Part shown: one piece after another, positions 14,423 to 21,066 of the stretch
Layout of the letters: every line of letters begins with the position of its first letter
How positions within the stretch are numbered: the stretch's first letter is position 1
Origin: Clostridiaceae bacterium
Lineage (GTDB): Bacteria > Bacillota > Clostridia > Oscillospirales > Acutalibacteraceae
Length of the DNA: 21,905 nucleotides
Assembly (NCBI GenBank): GCA_016292575.1
Contig: JAEDIH010000016.1
Coordinates: 1-21,905, forward strand
Direction of reading: 5' to 3'
The notes under the pieces: model-generated
The model's database searches: none
Told to the model about the DNA's origin: nothing
The model's input: only the letters and a program-made list of their open reading frames with translations
Program-made: the position numbers and the translations under genes

Positions 14423-14644
14423 TTATGCTTCGGTAACAAGGAAATAATTTTTGATGAAGCTTTCCGTTTCACTGTTCATTCTCTCACGCAGCTGCGCAAG
14501 GCGTGAATCCATAAGCAGAACAAGCTTTGAGGTGCGCAGCCTTTTCTGCGTAATCAGAAGAGAAAGAATGGCGTTTAAGGAATAAATTTCAAGCGATCTG
14601 ATTTTCAACGGAACAGCAATGAGTCTGATTTTGATGCTAAACAT
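14423..14644 (-). CDS. Small hypothetical protein, 73 residues
   Basis: I do not recognise this ORF. It begins MFSIKIRLIAVPLKIRSLEI. It is rich in Leu, Ile, Arg and Lys (about 12 Arg/Lys), followed by an amphipathic C-terminal half with Arg and Glu, and ends FLVTEA. It lacks a clear signal peptide, membrane span or cysteine motif. The start is ATG 14642-14644, with TAGG and AAGG 10-14 bases upstream; an in-frame GTG seven codons earlier is an alternative. Codon use resembles that of neighbouring genes, and a strong terminator follows at a suitable distance; these are the main reasons to consider it real. I found no convincing promoter. It could also be a chance frame over a small RNA. Confidence 0.42.
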   Translation of the reverse strand: MFSIKIRLIAVPLKIRSLEIYSLNAILSLLITQKRLRTSKLVLLMDSRLAQLRERMNSETESFIKNYFLVTEA

Positions 14645-14907
14645 TGTTTGATTACCTACCTTCACTGTTTTAAATTAAGCAGCCGTTTCAGCGCTCGGAC
14701 AAGGCGCTCGATACGGTGGCTTTTTATCGCTAAAATGCAACATATTGTGGATTCAAATCCTTGCTGCACCAACATAATACAACATTGTCTCAGCGCTTTT
14801 TGTCACACTTTGTCGAAAGAATATTAATTTTTATAAATACTGTTCTTTTTTTAGGAAAGACGGCATTTTTACAGGAATCATAGCAAAGGAAAGCTGAAAA
14901 CAAAAAA

Positions 14908-15064
14908 CAAAGAAGCATATTTTTGCCGCAGTCTGTCGGGATTCCGGCATGCCCTTCACTTCATGCTCGGATTCCCGTACCAAGGCCGGCGCTTTTGAGA
15001 GCGCACACCCCACGCTCCGCCGCCTTGAAGATTGCAAAGACTGCGGCAAAAATATGCCGCTTTG
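14908..15064. repeat. 157-bp inverted-repeat element with internal hairpins (MITE/REP-like or structured RNA)
   Basis: The arms 14915-14934 and 15038-15057 are perfect 20-bp reverse complements. With two mismatches the pairing extends to CAAAG (14908-14912) and CTTTG (15060-15064). The 103-base interior folds into two more hairpins. One pairs the CGGGATTCCG region (from 14937) with CGGATTCCCG near 14970-14980. The other is built from AAGG-CGGCG with CGCCG-CCTT and contains GAGCG/CGCTC. It thus has a three-way junction shape. Such elements are either dispersed non-autonomous repeats or a structured RNA; copy number elsewhere in the genome would decide. No target-site duplication was evident. 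Confidence 0.7.
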
Positions 15065-15217
15065 CTTTATAAAAAAATGATTGTGCAAAATACAGAACCA
15101 ACTGCAGGAAAAAGAGGGTTTTTGCTAACGTATAAACGGCAAACTTGTCCTCCGGCAATGAAGTAAGTATAACACAGCCGACTGCAAAAAGCAACCGGTT
15201 TTTTAAAGCGTTTGAGT

Positions 15218-15237
15218 TATATTATCCTATATTATCC
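15218..15237. repeat. Tandem pair of TATATTATCC upstream of the rrf2 promoter
   Basis: Two exact adjacent 10-bp copies (15218-15227, 15228-15237) end 9 bp before the -35 box. The period is one helical turn. It could be a regulator site or an UP-like AT-rich element. Confidence 0.55.
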
Positions 15238-15246
15238 TTTAAGCAC

Positions 15247-15275
15247 TTGAATTCCCATTAACCTTTAGGTATAAT
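15247..15275 (+). promoter_or_regulatory. Promoter of the Rrf2-type regulator gene
   Basis: TTGAAT (15247-15252) and TATAAT (15270-15275) are spaced by 17 bp, 43 bp before the ATG. It is a near-consensus sigma-A promoter. Confidence 0.78.
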
Positions 15276-15317
15276 ATGTTAGTCCGACAGTCAGGCTTCT
15301 TGAAAGGAGAAACCGAT

Positions 15318-15728
15318 ATGCTTGTTTCAACAAAGGGTAGATATGCGCTGCGTGTCATGGTTGAGCTTGCGCAGCATGAAAACGGAGAGTATGTTCCGCT
15401 GAAAACAATAGCGGCGTCTCAGGATATTTCGGAAAAGTATCTTGAAAGCATTATAGTTGTCCTTTCAAAGGCAGGACTGCTTGACGGACTGCGCGGAAAG
15501 GGCGGCGGCTACAGGCTCAACCGTAGCGCAAAGGATTATACCGCAGGCGAAATACTTCGCCTGACGGAGGGTACGCTTGCACCCGTTGCCTGCCTTGACT
15601 GCGAGGTCAACAAATGCAGCCGCGCCGAAATCTGCAAAACGCTTCCGATGTGGGAAAAGCTGGGCGACCTCATCAACAGTTTTCTTGACAACGTTTCCAT
15701 TGAAGACCTTGCAAAAGGCAGCGTGTAG
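15318..15728 (+). CDS. Rrf2-family transcriptional regulator (IscR-like, cysteine-bearing)
   Basis: A 136-residue Rrf2 protein. The N-terminal winged helix starts LVSTKGRYALRVMVELA, then ISEKYLESIIVVLSKAGLL (37-55) and the wing GKGGGYRLNR (60-69). Cysteines at 92, 95, 100 and 106 (CLDC-EVNK-C-SRAEI-C) match the place where IscR binds its iron-sulfur cluster, so it is probably Fe-S or redox sensing. The start at ATG 15318 was chosen for AAAGGAG 8 bases upstream and the usual N-terminus; the longer frame would begin at the promoter. Unlike many iscR genes, no cysteine desulfurase or IscU gene follows. The next gene encodes a pyridoxal-type kinase 67 bp downstream, so the target is not apparent from this window. 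Confidence 0.9.
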   Translation: MLVSTKGRYALRVMVELAQHENGEYVPLKTIAASQDISEKYLESIIVVLSKAGLLDGLRGKGGGYRLNRSAKDYTAGEILRLTEGTLAPVACLDCEVNKCSRAEICKTLPMWEKLGDLINSFLDNVSIEDLAKGSV

Positions 15729-15795
15729 GTTGTGCTTTCGGACAATCAGTGATAATCAATCAATCGGTGGTTACGCAAAAAAGGACTGAGACTTT

Positions 15796-16593
15796 ATGCA
15801 AAAAAAAGCCGTTATCGTTCAGGACATCTCCTGCTTCGGAAAATGCTCGGCAGCCGTTGCGCTGCCTGTTGTATCATCGTTCAATATTGAATGTGCGCTT
15901 TTGCCCACAGCGCTGCTTTCCGCGCACACGGGCTTTTCAAGGTATACCTGCTTTGACCTTACGCAGCAGATGCAGACCGCACTCGACGACTGGAAAGCAC
16001 TGAAGCTTGAATTTGACGGCTTCTTTTCGGGTTATATGCTCTCCGACCGTCAGGCAGCAATCGCCCTTGAGACACTCAGAAGCCTTGTTAAAAAGGACGC
16101 GCTTGTTCTTGTTGATCCCGTGATGGGCGACGACGGAAAAGCATATGCAATGCTGAACGACTCCTTCGGCGAAAAAATGCGCGAGCTTGTTTCCCGTGCA
16201 GACGTGATAACGCCGAACCTAACCGAAGCGGCACTGCTGCTTGAAAGGGAGCCGGTGCTTGAAGGCTATGACGAGGCATATATTGAAAAAAGCCTTTATG
16301 AGCTTAAAAAGCTGGGCTGCAAGATTCCGATGATAACCGGCGTAAGCTTTGAAAAAGGAAAAATCGGAGTCGCCTTCCTTGAAAACAACAGGGTGAGCTT
16401 TGTTTTTTCAAAAAAATATGACGGCGTGACCTGCGGAACGGGCGATGTGCTTTCAAGCGTGCTTTTCGGTGCACTGCTTTCCGGAGCCGGAACATCAAAA
16501 GCCGTTTCAAAAGCCGTTTCCGCGGTTGAAAAGGCTATAAAGGGCGGCGTAAAAAACTACGGAATTGACTTTGAATGTCTCCTGCGCAGCTAA
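15796..16593 (+). CDS. Pyridoxal/pyridoxamine kinase (PdxK/PdxY type)
   Basis: A 265-residue ribokinase-superfamily enzyme that phosphorylates B6 vitamers with ATP in the salvage route to pyridoxal phosphate. Motifs seen are the N-terminal VIVQDISCFGKCS (7-18), ALLPTALLSAHTGFSRYT (34-51), DPVMGDDGKAY (107-117), ITPNLTEA (138-145) and the anion-hole and base motif CGTGD (213-217). The LSAHTGF segment and the absence of the extra PfkB insert favour pyridoxamine kinase over hydroxymethylpyrimidine kinase (ThiD), which I cannot fully exclude. A weak AAGGA site lies about 10 bases upstream of the ATG. It follows the Rrf2 gene by 67 bp without an obvious terminator, so read-through from that promoter is plausible. 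Confidence 0.85.
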   Translation: MQKKAVIVQDISCFGKCSAAVALPVVSSFNIECALLPTALLSAHTGFSRYTCFDLTQQMQTALDDWKALKLEFDGFFSGYMLSDRQAAIALETLRSLVKKDALVLVDPVMGDDGKAYAMLNDSFGEKMRELVSRADVITPNLTEAALLLEREPVLEGYDEAYIEKSLYELKKLGCKIPMITGVSFEKGKIGVAFLENNRVSFVFSKKYDGVTCGTGDVLSSVLFGALLSGAGTSKAVSKAVSAVEKAIKGGVKNYGIDFECLLRS

Positions 16594-16626
16594 AATGCTG
16601 TTCTGAAAAAAATTGCTCGCGTCATA

Positions 16627-16654
16627 TTGACACAGAGTATCACTATAATATAAA
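16627..16654 (+). promoter_or_regulatory. Promoter of the GH16 gene
   Basis: TTGACA (16627-16632) is perfect. TATAAA (16649-16654) lies 16 bp downstream, or TAAAAT with an 18-bp spacer. It sits about 35 bp before the GH16 start, in an AT-rich gap. Confidence 0.6.
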
Positions 16655-16687
16655 ATAAAATTACCAAAAATAAGGAGATGATATTCC

Positions 16688-17587
16688 ATGCTCAAACCGT
16701 TTGTTAAAGTTCTGATAGTCATTCTTTCGCTCTTTTCGCTTGCCCTGCCCGAAAAAGCCGGTCTTGCAAGGAAGGTCAGCGACAAAAATCTGGATATGGA
16801 AAAATTTGACCTCGTCTGGAGCGATGAATTTGACGGCGACAGCCTCAACAGCGAAAAATGGGGCTACAGCTGGTGGATCACAGAGCGAAAGGGCGGCTAT
16901 TGGCACGAGGATCTCGTCTCGGTCAGGGACGGCAATCTTGTCATTGCGGCCGAATACAAAAACGAACCGCTTGAAAACCGCTATTATGACAGGTGGCATG
17001 AGGAGGTTGACTTCAAGCCCTATAAAAAAGGCTGGTACAGCGCAAAGGTTTCAACGCGCGGAAAGTATGAGCAGAAATACGGCTATATGGAGGTGCGCTG
17101 TATTCTTCCGGCGTCGTCCGGAATGTGGGCGGCGTTCTGGCTGATGAACAACGGCGTTTACAATGTTGACGGAAGCGGAAAGGACGGAACGGAAATTGAC
17201 GTCTTTGAGTCTCCGTGCTACGACACCCACCGCTTTGGTCTTGATCAGGTTTCCGTCAATCTTCACTATGACGATTACGGAAAAGAACATATGTATGAAC
17301 ACGTGGGGAGATATTTTATTGAAAACAACCCATATAAGGAATACAACACCTACGGCGTTGAGTGGAACGAAAACGAGTATATCTTTTACATAAATCAAAA
17401 AGAAGCAGGCAGGTCGTCCTTCGGCGGCGTTTCCCAAAATCCTGAGTATCTTATCCTTTCGCTTGAGATTGACGGTAAGGACGGCGTTTCCTCCGAAGAC
17501 CCGACGGGAACGGGAAGAATGAAGTATTCCGAAGGCGGTCCGACCGAATTCAAGGTTGACTATGTCCGCTGCTACCAGTACAAATAA
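16688..17587 (+). CDS. Secreted glycoside hydrolase family 16 enzyme
   Basis: The 299-residue protein begins with a hydrophobic signal peptide (residues 5-20; possible cleavage after AGLA near 27). A single GH16 jelly-roll domain follows from VWSDEFDGDSLNSEKW (43-58). The catalytic motif GTEIDVFES carries nucleophile Glu169, assisting Asp171 and acid/base Glu174, in the ExDxxE beta-bulge form found in laminarinase-type beta-1,3-glucanases, not the ExDxE form of lichenases. Typical supporting motifs are GYMEVRCILP, GMWAAFWLM and YGVEWNENEYIFYI. AAGGAG lies about 10 bases upstream. There is no carbohydrate-binding module, cell-wall anchor or neighbouring sugar transporter. Probable substrate is a beta-glucan; other GH16 substrates are possible. 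Confidence 0.9.
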   Translation: MLKPFVKVLIVILSLFSLALPEKAGLARKVSDKNLDMEKFDLVWSDEFDGDSLNSEKWGYSWWITERKGGYWHEDLVSVRDGNLVIAAEYKNEPLENRYYDRWHEEVDFKPYKKGWYSAKVSTRGKYEQKYGYMEVRCILPASSGMWAAFWLMNNGVYNVDGSGKDGTEIDVFESPCYDTHRFGLDQVSVNLHYDDYGKEHMYEHVGRYFIENNPYKEYNTYGVEWNENEYIFYINQKEAGRSSFGGVSQNPEYLILSLEIDGKDGVSSEDPTGTGRMKYSEGGPTEFKVDYVRCYQYK

Positions 17588-17617
17588 GAAATTTCAGACT
17601 GAAAAACAGAATAATTA

Positions 17618-17652
17618 AACCGCACGCTTGCTTCAAAGTCAGGCGTGCGGTT
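17618..17652. terminator. Shared hairpin between the GH16 gene and yebC
   Basis: AACCGCACGC (17618-17627) pairs perfectly with GCGTGCGGTT (17643-17652) over a 15-base loop. It lies between convergent stops. T-runs are short on both sides, so termination may be moderate. Confidence 0.65.
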
Positions 17653-17676
17653 AATAATATGCAAAAAATGTTACGC

Positions 17677-18414
17677 TTACGGAAGATCCTCGGTGTTTTC
17701 AAGGTTGTGCCAAACGCCCTGAACGTCATCGTTTTCCTCCAGCATATCAAGGAGTCTGCCCATCATCTTGAGATCCTCCTCGTTGGTAAGCTTGGTATAG
17801 GTTGAGGGGATATACTCGGCTTCGGCGGAGACGAACTTATAGCCCTTTGCGGAAAGGTCATCGCGGACGGCGGAAAGATCGTTCGGCTCGGTGCGGATAA
17901 TATAAACGTCCTCGTCCGTAATAAAATCGGCGGCGCCTGCTTCAAGCGCGTCCTCCATAAGCTTTTCCTCGTCAACGTCCTCGGACTCGATAACTATCTC
18001 GCCGTATTTTGTGAAAAGGAAGGAAACGCAGCCGCTTTGACCCATGTTGCCCTTGTTCTTGTCAAAGTAATGGCGCATTTCGCCTGCGGTGCGGTTGCGG
18101 TTGTCGGTCAGAGTTTCAACAATGACCGCAATTCCCGACGGACCGTAGCCCTCATAGATGATGTCCTCGTAATGGGCATTATTACCCTCGCCGGAGGCTT
18201 TTTTGATTATGCGGTCAATGTTGTCGTTGGGAACATTATTCGCCTTAGCCTTGGCAATGATATCCTTGAGCTTTGAGTTTGAAGCGGGGTCGGGACCTCC
18301 GTCGCGCACGGCAATGGCAATTTCACGTCCGATTTTTGTGAAAACCTTTGCCCTTGCGTTGTCGGTCTTTTCCTTTTTGCGCTTGATTGTGCTCCACTTT
18401 GAATGTCCTGACAT
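17677..18414 (-). CDS. yebC: YebC/TACO1-family protein
   Basis: A 245-residue full-length YebC: the basic N-terminus SGHSKWSTIKRKKEKTDNARAK, then REIAIAVRDGGPDPASNSKL, NVPNDNIDRIIKKASGE, YEGYGPSGIAVIVETLTDNRNRT and the acidic C-terminal domain. The family has long been annotated as transcriptional regulator, and mitochondrial TACO1 and more recent bacterial work point to a ribosome-associated role in translation through difficult peptide sequences. It is a cytoplasmic housekeeping protein. The gene starts 25 bp after the lipoprotein gene on the same strand and ends at the shared hairpin. Confidence 0.95.
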   Translation of the reverse strand: MSGHSKWSTIKRKKEKTDNARAKVFTKIGREIAIAVRDGGPDPASNSKLKDIIAKAKANNVPNDNIDRIIKKASGEGNNAHYEDIIYEGYGPSGIAVIVETLTDNRNRTAGEMRHYFDKNKGNMGQSGCVSFLFTKYGEIVIESEDVDEEKLMEDALEAGAADFITDEDVYIIRTEPNDLSAVRDDLSAKGYKFVSAEAEYIPSTYTKLTNEEDLKMMGRLLDMLEENDDVQGVWHNLENTEDLP

Positions 18415-18439
18415 AACTCACCAATCCTTAAAATTTGTT

Positions 18440-18925
18440 TTAATCGTTATCTGAAGCTGTGCTTTGCTTTACTGAGGAAGCTGCTTTTTTTGAGGACGCC
18501 TTTTCGCCCGTGAGATACTTTGAATCATTATAGCCGTAGATTTGAAGATCGCAGCCGAACATCTCGCGCTGGGCGGTACCCTCCTCGCTGAAGATAAGCT
18601 GAAGAAAAACCTTGCCGTTTGTACAACGCCACTGTGCCGTGCCGGAAACGAGCGAATAATTCTCCGGCGCGTCTCCAACCTTCAAAAACTCAAAGCCGTC
18701 CTTTTTAAGATCGCCGATATATTTCACAAAGTCCTCATAGCTTGCTTTTTCAATTTTAACGTTCATCGAGGTTGAAAATTCAGCCGAGGAAACATCGGAG
18801 TATTTATAGACCGGAACGGCGGAAAAAATGTCGTTAGCTGCCCACTTTGAAGTATCCGCCTTTTGACACGCGCCGAGCGAAAAAAGCAAAAGGAGCGTTA
18901 AAAGGAGCGGCGCAAGCTTTTTCAT
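18440..18925 (-). CDS. Lipoprotein of unknown function
   Basis: A 161-residue protein with a clear lipoprotein signal: MKKLAPLLLTLLLLFSLGAC, lipobox LGAC with Cys20 to be lipidated and held on the outer membrane face. The mature part (21-140) is a small alpha/beta-looking domain with one conserved-looking Cys pair (WRCTNG and FGCDLQ), which could form a disulfide. The last 20 residues are Ser/Lys/Ala rich and probably disordered. I do not recognise the domain. The gene sits between the coiled-coil gene and yebC on the same strand, after a hairpin at 18966-18987. Confidence 0.82.
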   Translation of the reverse strand: MKKLAPLLLTLLLLFSLGACQKADTSKWAANDIFSAVPVYKYSDVSSAEFSTSMNVKIEKASYEDFVKYIGDLKKDGFEFLKVGDAPENYSLVSGTAQWRCTNGKVFLQLIFSEEGTAQREMFGCDLQIYGYNDSKYLTGEKASSKKAASSVKQSTASDND

Positions 18926-18965
18926 TGCATGATTCCCCTTTCAGTTTTAAAAAAGCACTGCAAAA

Positions 18966-18987
18966 CGGGCTGTGTTAAAACAGCCCG
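18966..18987 (-). terminator. Terminator after the coiled-coil gene
   Basis: CGGGCTGT (18966-18973) pairs with ACAGCCCG (18980-18987). On the minus strand TTTTG follows, with a T6 run a little further on. It lies 7 bp beyond the stop of the 18995-19777 gene and likely ends the rsmD-coaD transcript. Confidence 0.7.
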
Positions 18988-18994
18988 GTGATAT

Positions 18995-19777
18995 TTATTC
19001 TTCGCCTGCCGGCTCATCATCGTCGTTCACGTTCTTGTCCGCCCGGAGAGCTCTCATATGAGTCTCATAGCCTGACTGGAACTGCTTGTAGACCTCGGTA
19101 ATCTGGTTGAGGTTGTTCATGGCAATATTCTGATACTTGCTGAGAGCCTCGCAAACAAAGTTGTATGAGCCCTGCGAGGTGCTTGCAGCCCAATCCCTTG
19201 CGGCCTTTTTGTGTGCGTCGCAGTCGGCATTGGTTTTTGCAATGAAAGCGTTCATCTCTTTCTGGCAGTTGTCCTTGATCTCCTCTGCGCGGACTCTTGC
19301 CGCCTGAGTTATTGAATGGCTTGCAACCATCTCCTCTGCCTGAGCCTGGGCGCGCTTGATGATGCTGTCGGCGTCGTCGTTGGCTTTCTGCGTGGTGGAC
19401 TTGTAATACTCCTTGGCGGAGGAAACAATGCTGTTCTCCTCGCGGTGAGCGTTGTTAATGATGCTGTCGCGGTTGGAGATTATGCTTTTTGCCTCGGAAA
19501 TTTCGCCGGGAAGCTTCTGGGTGATATACTGAACAAGGTGAGTAATCTCCTCGCCGTTGATGACTCTCTTTTTCTTTGAGAAAAAGAACTTTTTGCTGGT
19601 TGCAATGTAGTTTTCAAGCTCGTTAACAAGCTCTTCAAAATCGAGCGAGCCCCACCTGCTTTCGGCGTCCTCCTCGTCATATTCGCCGAATTCCGAGATA
19701 TCCTCAAAATCATCGTCGTCCTGCTTAACGTCTTCAATCTCAAGGTCGGTCTCAAGATCATAGAAATTATTTGCCAT
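18995..19777 (-). CDS. Acidic coiled-coil protein of the coaD neighbourhood (DivIVA/ATPase-b-like)
   Basis: The 260-residue protein has no signal peptide. Residues 1-45 are strongly acidic (DDDDFEDISEFGEYDEEDAE). A short folded part follows (RWGSLDFEELVNELENYI, then a basic FFFSKKKRV). Then comes a long helical heptad region (about 85-210, EAKSIISNRDSIINNAHREE, AQAEEMVASHS) like those of DivIVA-type or F/V-ATPase stalk proteins. The C-terminus is acidic again. ATG 19775-19777 was chosen because AAAGGA lies 9 bases upstream; a TTG three codons earlier is in frame but less likely. It follows coaD by 68 bp. Comparable coiled-coil genes sit next to coaD and rsmD in Clostridia, which hints at a conserved but undefined role, perhaps in cell division or envelope scaffolding. 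Confidence 0.8.
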   Translation of the reverse strand: MANNFYDLETDLEIEDVKQDDDDFEDISEFGEYDEEDAESRWGSLDFEELVNELENYIATSKKFFFSKKKRVINGEEITHLVQYITQKLPGEISEAKSIISNRDSIINNAHREENSIVSSAKEYYKSTTQKANDDADSIIKRAQAQAEEMVASHSITQAARVRAEEIKDNCQKEMNAFIAKTNADCDAHKKAARDWAASTSQGSYNFVCEALSKYQNIAMNNLNQITEVYKQFQSGYETHMRALRADKNVNDDDEPAGEE

Positions 19778-19845
19778 AGTAAACAATCCTTTCTTTAAGA
19801 AACTGTAACATCAATATATATGAACGCCGCTTTTCCCGAAGCCAA

Positions 19846-20340
19846 TCATTCGGTCGTTCTCAAGCGGTCAATTATATCCGCGCTCACTTCCTCGGGCAGA
19901 AAAGGTGTAACGTCTCCACCAAGGCGGCAGACCTGCTTAATCATGCTGGAGGAAAGGAACATATTCTCCGCTCCGGCAGCCATGAAAACGGTTTCAACGG
20001 CGCTGTTGAGCTTTTTATTGGTGAGCGCCTGCTGAAATTCGTCCTCAAAGTCGGACACGGCGCGCAGACCTTTGACTATCACGTCCGCATTCTTCCTCCT
20101 TGCGTATTCCGCAAGAAGACCGCAGTCGCAATCGACCTCAACATTGGGAAACTCCTTTGTGCAACGCCTGATCAGCTCCATCCTTTCCTCAACGGAAAAG
20201 CACGAGTTGTTCACCTTGCGGTAGTTGGACATTACGACAACTATTACGCGGTCAAAAAGCTTTGCGCTTCTTTTGATTATATCAAGATGTCCTCCGGTTA
20301 TCGGATCGAACGAACCGGGGCAGATGGCTGTTTTGCTCAT
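19846..20340 (-). CDS. coaD: Phosphopantetheine adenylyltransferase
   Basis: This enzyme makes dephospho-CoA from 4'-phosphopantetheine and ATP, the penultimate step of CoA synthesis. The 164-residue protein has GSFDPITGGHLDII (9-22) with the TxGH nucleotidyl-transfer motif, RKVNNSCFSVEER (41-53), KGLRAVSDFEDEFQ (90-103) and the C-terminal SSSMIKQV (130-137). Length is normal. Its start overlaps the stop of rsmD by four bases (ATGA), giving the conserved rsmD-coaD pair with translational coupling. No regulatory element was seen within the pair; expression should come from the rsmD promoter. Confidence 0.96.
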   Translation of the reverse strand: MSKTAICPGSFDPITGGHLDIIKRSAKLFDRVIVVVMSNYRKVNNSCFSVEERMELIRRCTKEFPNVEVDCDCGLLAEYARRKNADVIVKGLRAVSDFEDEFQQALTNKKLNSAVETVFMAAGAENMFLSSSMIKQVCRLGGDVTPFLPEEVSADIIDRLRTTE

Positions 20341-20894
20341 GCTTTATCATCCTCCTCAAAGGGGATACGATACAAAAACAGGCTGACTTTTCCGTATTTG
20401 TATTTTTTAACAAGCCTGAAGTCTGCGGCGCTTTCGGGCATTTTTTCATCCTGCGGAGCTTCGCAAATGATACAGCCGCTTTTGCTCATCACGTTGGGAA
20501 CCAGCCCCAGCGCCTCCTGCAAAAGTCCGGTGGAATACGGCGGATCGAGGAAAGCGATGTCAAACTCCGTGGAGTGAGTTTTCAAAAAGGAGAGGCTGTC
20601 GCCGCAGATGACAGAGGCGTTTTTTGAAAGGCCAGTAAGCTCAAGATTCCTCCTGACAACGTCCGCCGCCTTTTTTGAAAGGTCAACAAACACGGCGCTT
20701 TTTGCTCCCCGGGAAAGTGCCTCAATGCCGAGCTGACCGGAGCCTGCAAAAAGATCAAGCACACGCCTGCCCTCAAGCTCAAACTGAACAATGCTGAACA
20801 GCGCTTCCTTGACCCTGTCAGTCGTTGGGCGAACATCGTTGCCCTCAAGTGTAAAAAGCCGCCGTCCCCGGGCGGAACCCGTAATAACTCTCAT
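20337..20894 (-). CDS. rsmD: 16S rRNA guanine-966 N2-methyltransferase
   Basis: A 185-residue SAM-dependent methyltransferase that modifies G966 of 16S rRNA. Motifs are ITGSARGRRL (4-13), RPTTDRVKEALFSI (22-35), the SAM-binding LDLFAGSGQLGIEALSRGA (46-64) and the catalytic DPPY (117-120). The start ATG 20892-20894 is the family's usual beginning and has AAAGGAG just upstream; the open frame continues 22 codons further up but into a hairpin-rich leader. It overlaps coaD by four bases. Confidence 0.95.
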   Translation of the reverse strand: MRVITGSARGRRLFTLEGNDVRPTTDRVKEALFSIVQFELEGRRVLDLFAGSGQLGIEALSRGAKSAVFVDLSKKAADVVRRNLELTGLSKNASVICGDSLSFLKTHSTEFDIAFLDPPYSTGLLQEALGLVPNVMSKSGCIICEAPQDEKMPESAADFRLVKKYKYGKVSLFLYRIPFEEDDKA

Positions 20895-20971
20895 GATTCT
20901 CCTTTGCACCGGACAGCCGCGTCCGCAAAAAAACTTAAAAAACCGCTGTCCGAAGGACATATACGATATGT

Positions 20972-21000
20972 ATTATCTCATTTTTCGCTGAAAAATGCAA
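20972..21000 (-). promoter_or_regulatory. Promoter of the rsmD-coaD operon
   Basis: Minus-strand TTGCAT (20995-21000) and GATAAT (20972-20977) are spaced by 17 bp. The leader of about 70 bases that follows contains alternative short hairpins around GTCC/GGAC. Confidence 0.6.
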
Positions 21001-21041
21001 CACTATTTTGTTAATTTCTCGCTTTTAACACAATTTACCGC

Positions 21042-21064
21042 AAAAAAATGCACAGTTTGCTGTG
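21042..21064 (-). terminator. Terminator after the yhaM-like gene
   Basis: On the minus strand CACAG-CAAA-CTGTG (21051-21064) is followed by CA and seven T (21042-21048). The stem is only five base pairs, but its position directly after the stop at 21067 supports it. Confidence 0.6.
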
Positions 21065-21066
21065 AT

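Larger units (their letters stand above)
14645..15246. other. Gene-poor interval with structured DNA
   Basis: About 600 bases contain no ORF I believe. They hold a tRNA-like 3' end (GGATTCAAATCC then TGCTGCACCA at 14749-14771) without a proper cloverleaf, a possible plus-strand promoter (TTGTCA 14800-14805, TATTAA 14822-14827, 16-bp spacer), and the 14908-15064 inverted-repeat element. Frames across this element on the minus strand look like translations of the hairpin sequence, not genes. Confidence 0.6.

Noticed and set aside
14679..14771. Functional tRNA gene
   Set aside because: The 3' end looks right but the anticodon loop and T stem do not form a standard cloverleaf; kept only as a possible remnant.
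14735..14827. 30-residue plus-strand peptide with four cysteines (MQHIVDSNPCCTN start)
   Set aside because: Cys-rich, but the ribosome binding site is poor, there is no promoter or partner genes, and the length is within chance expectation.
14831..15194. Two minus-strand frames of 77 and 85 codons over the inverted-repeat element
   Set aside because: They read through both arms of the hairpin element, lack good ribosome binding sites and show no domain; they are probably translations of a repeat.
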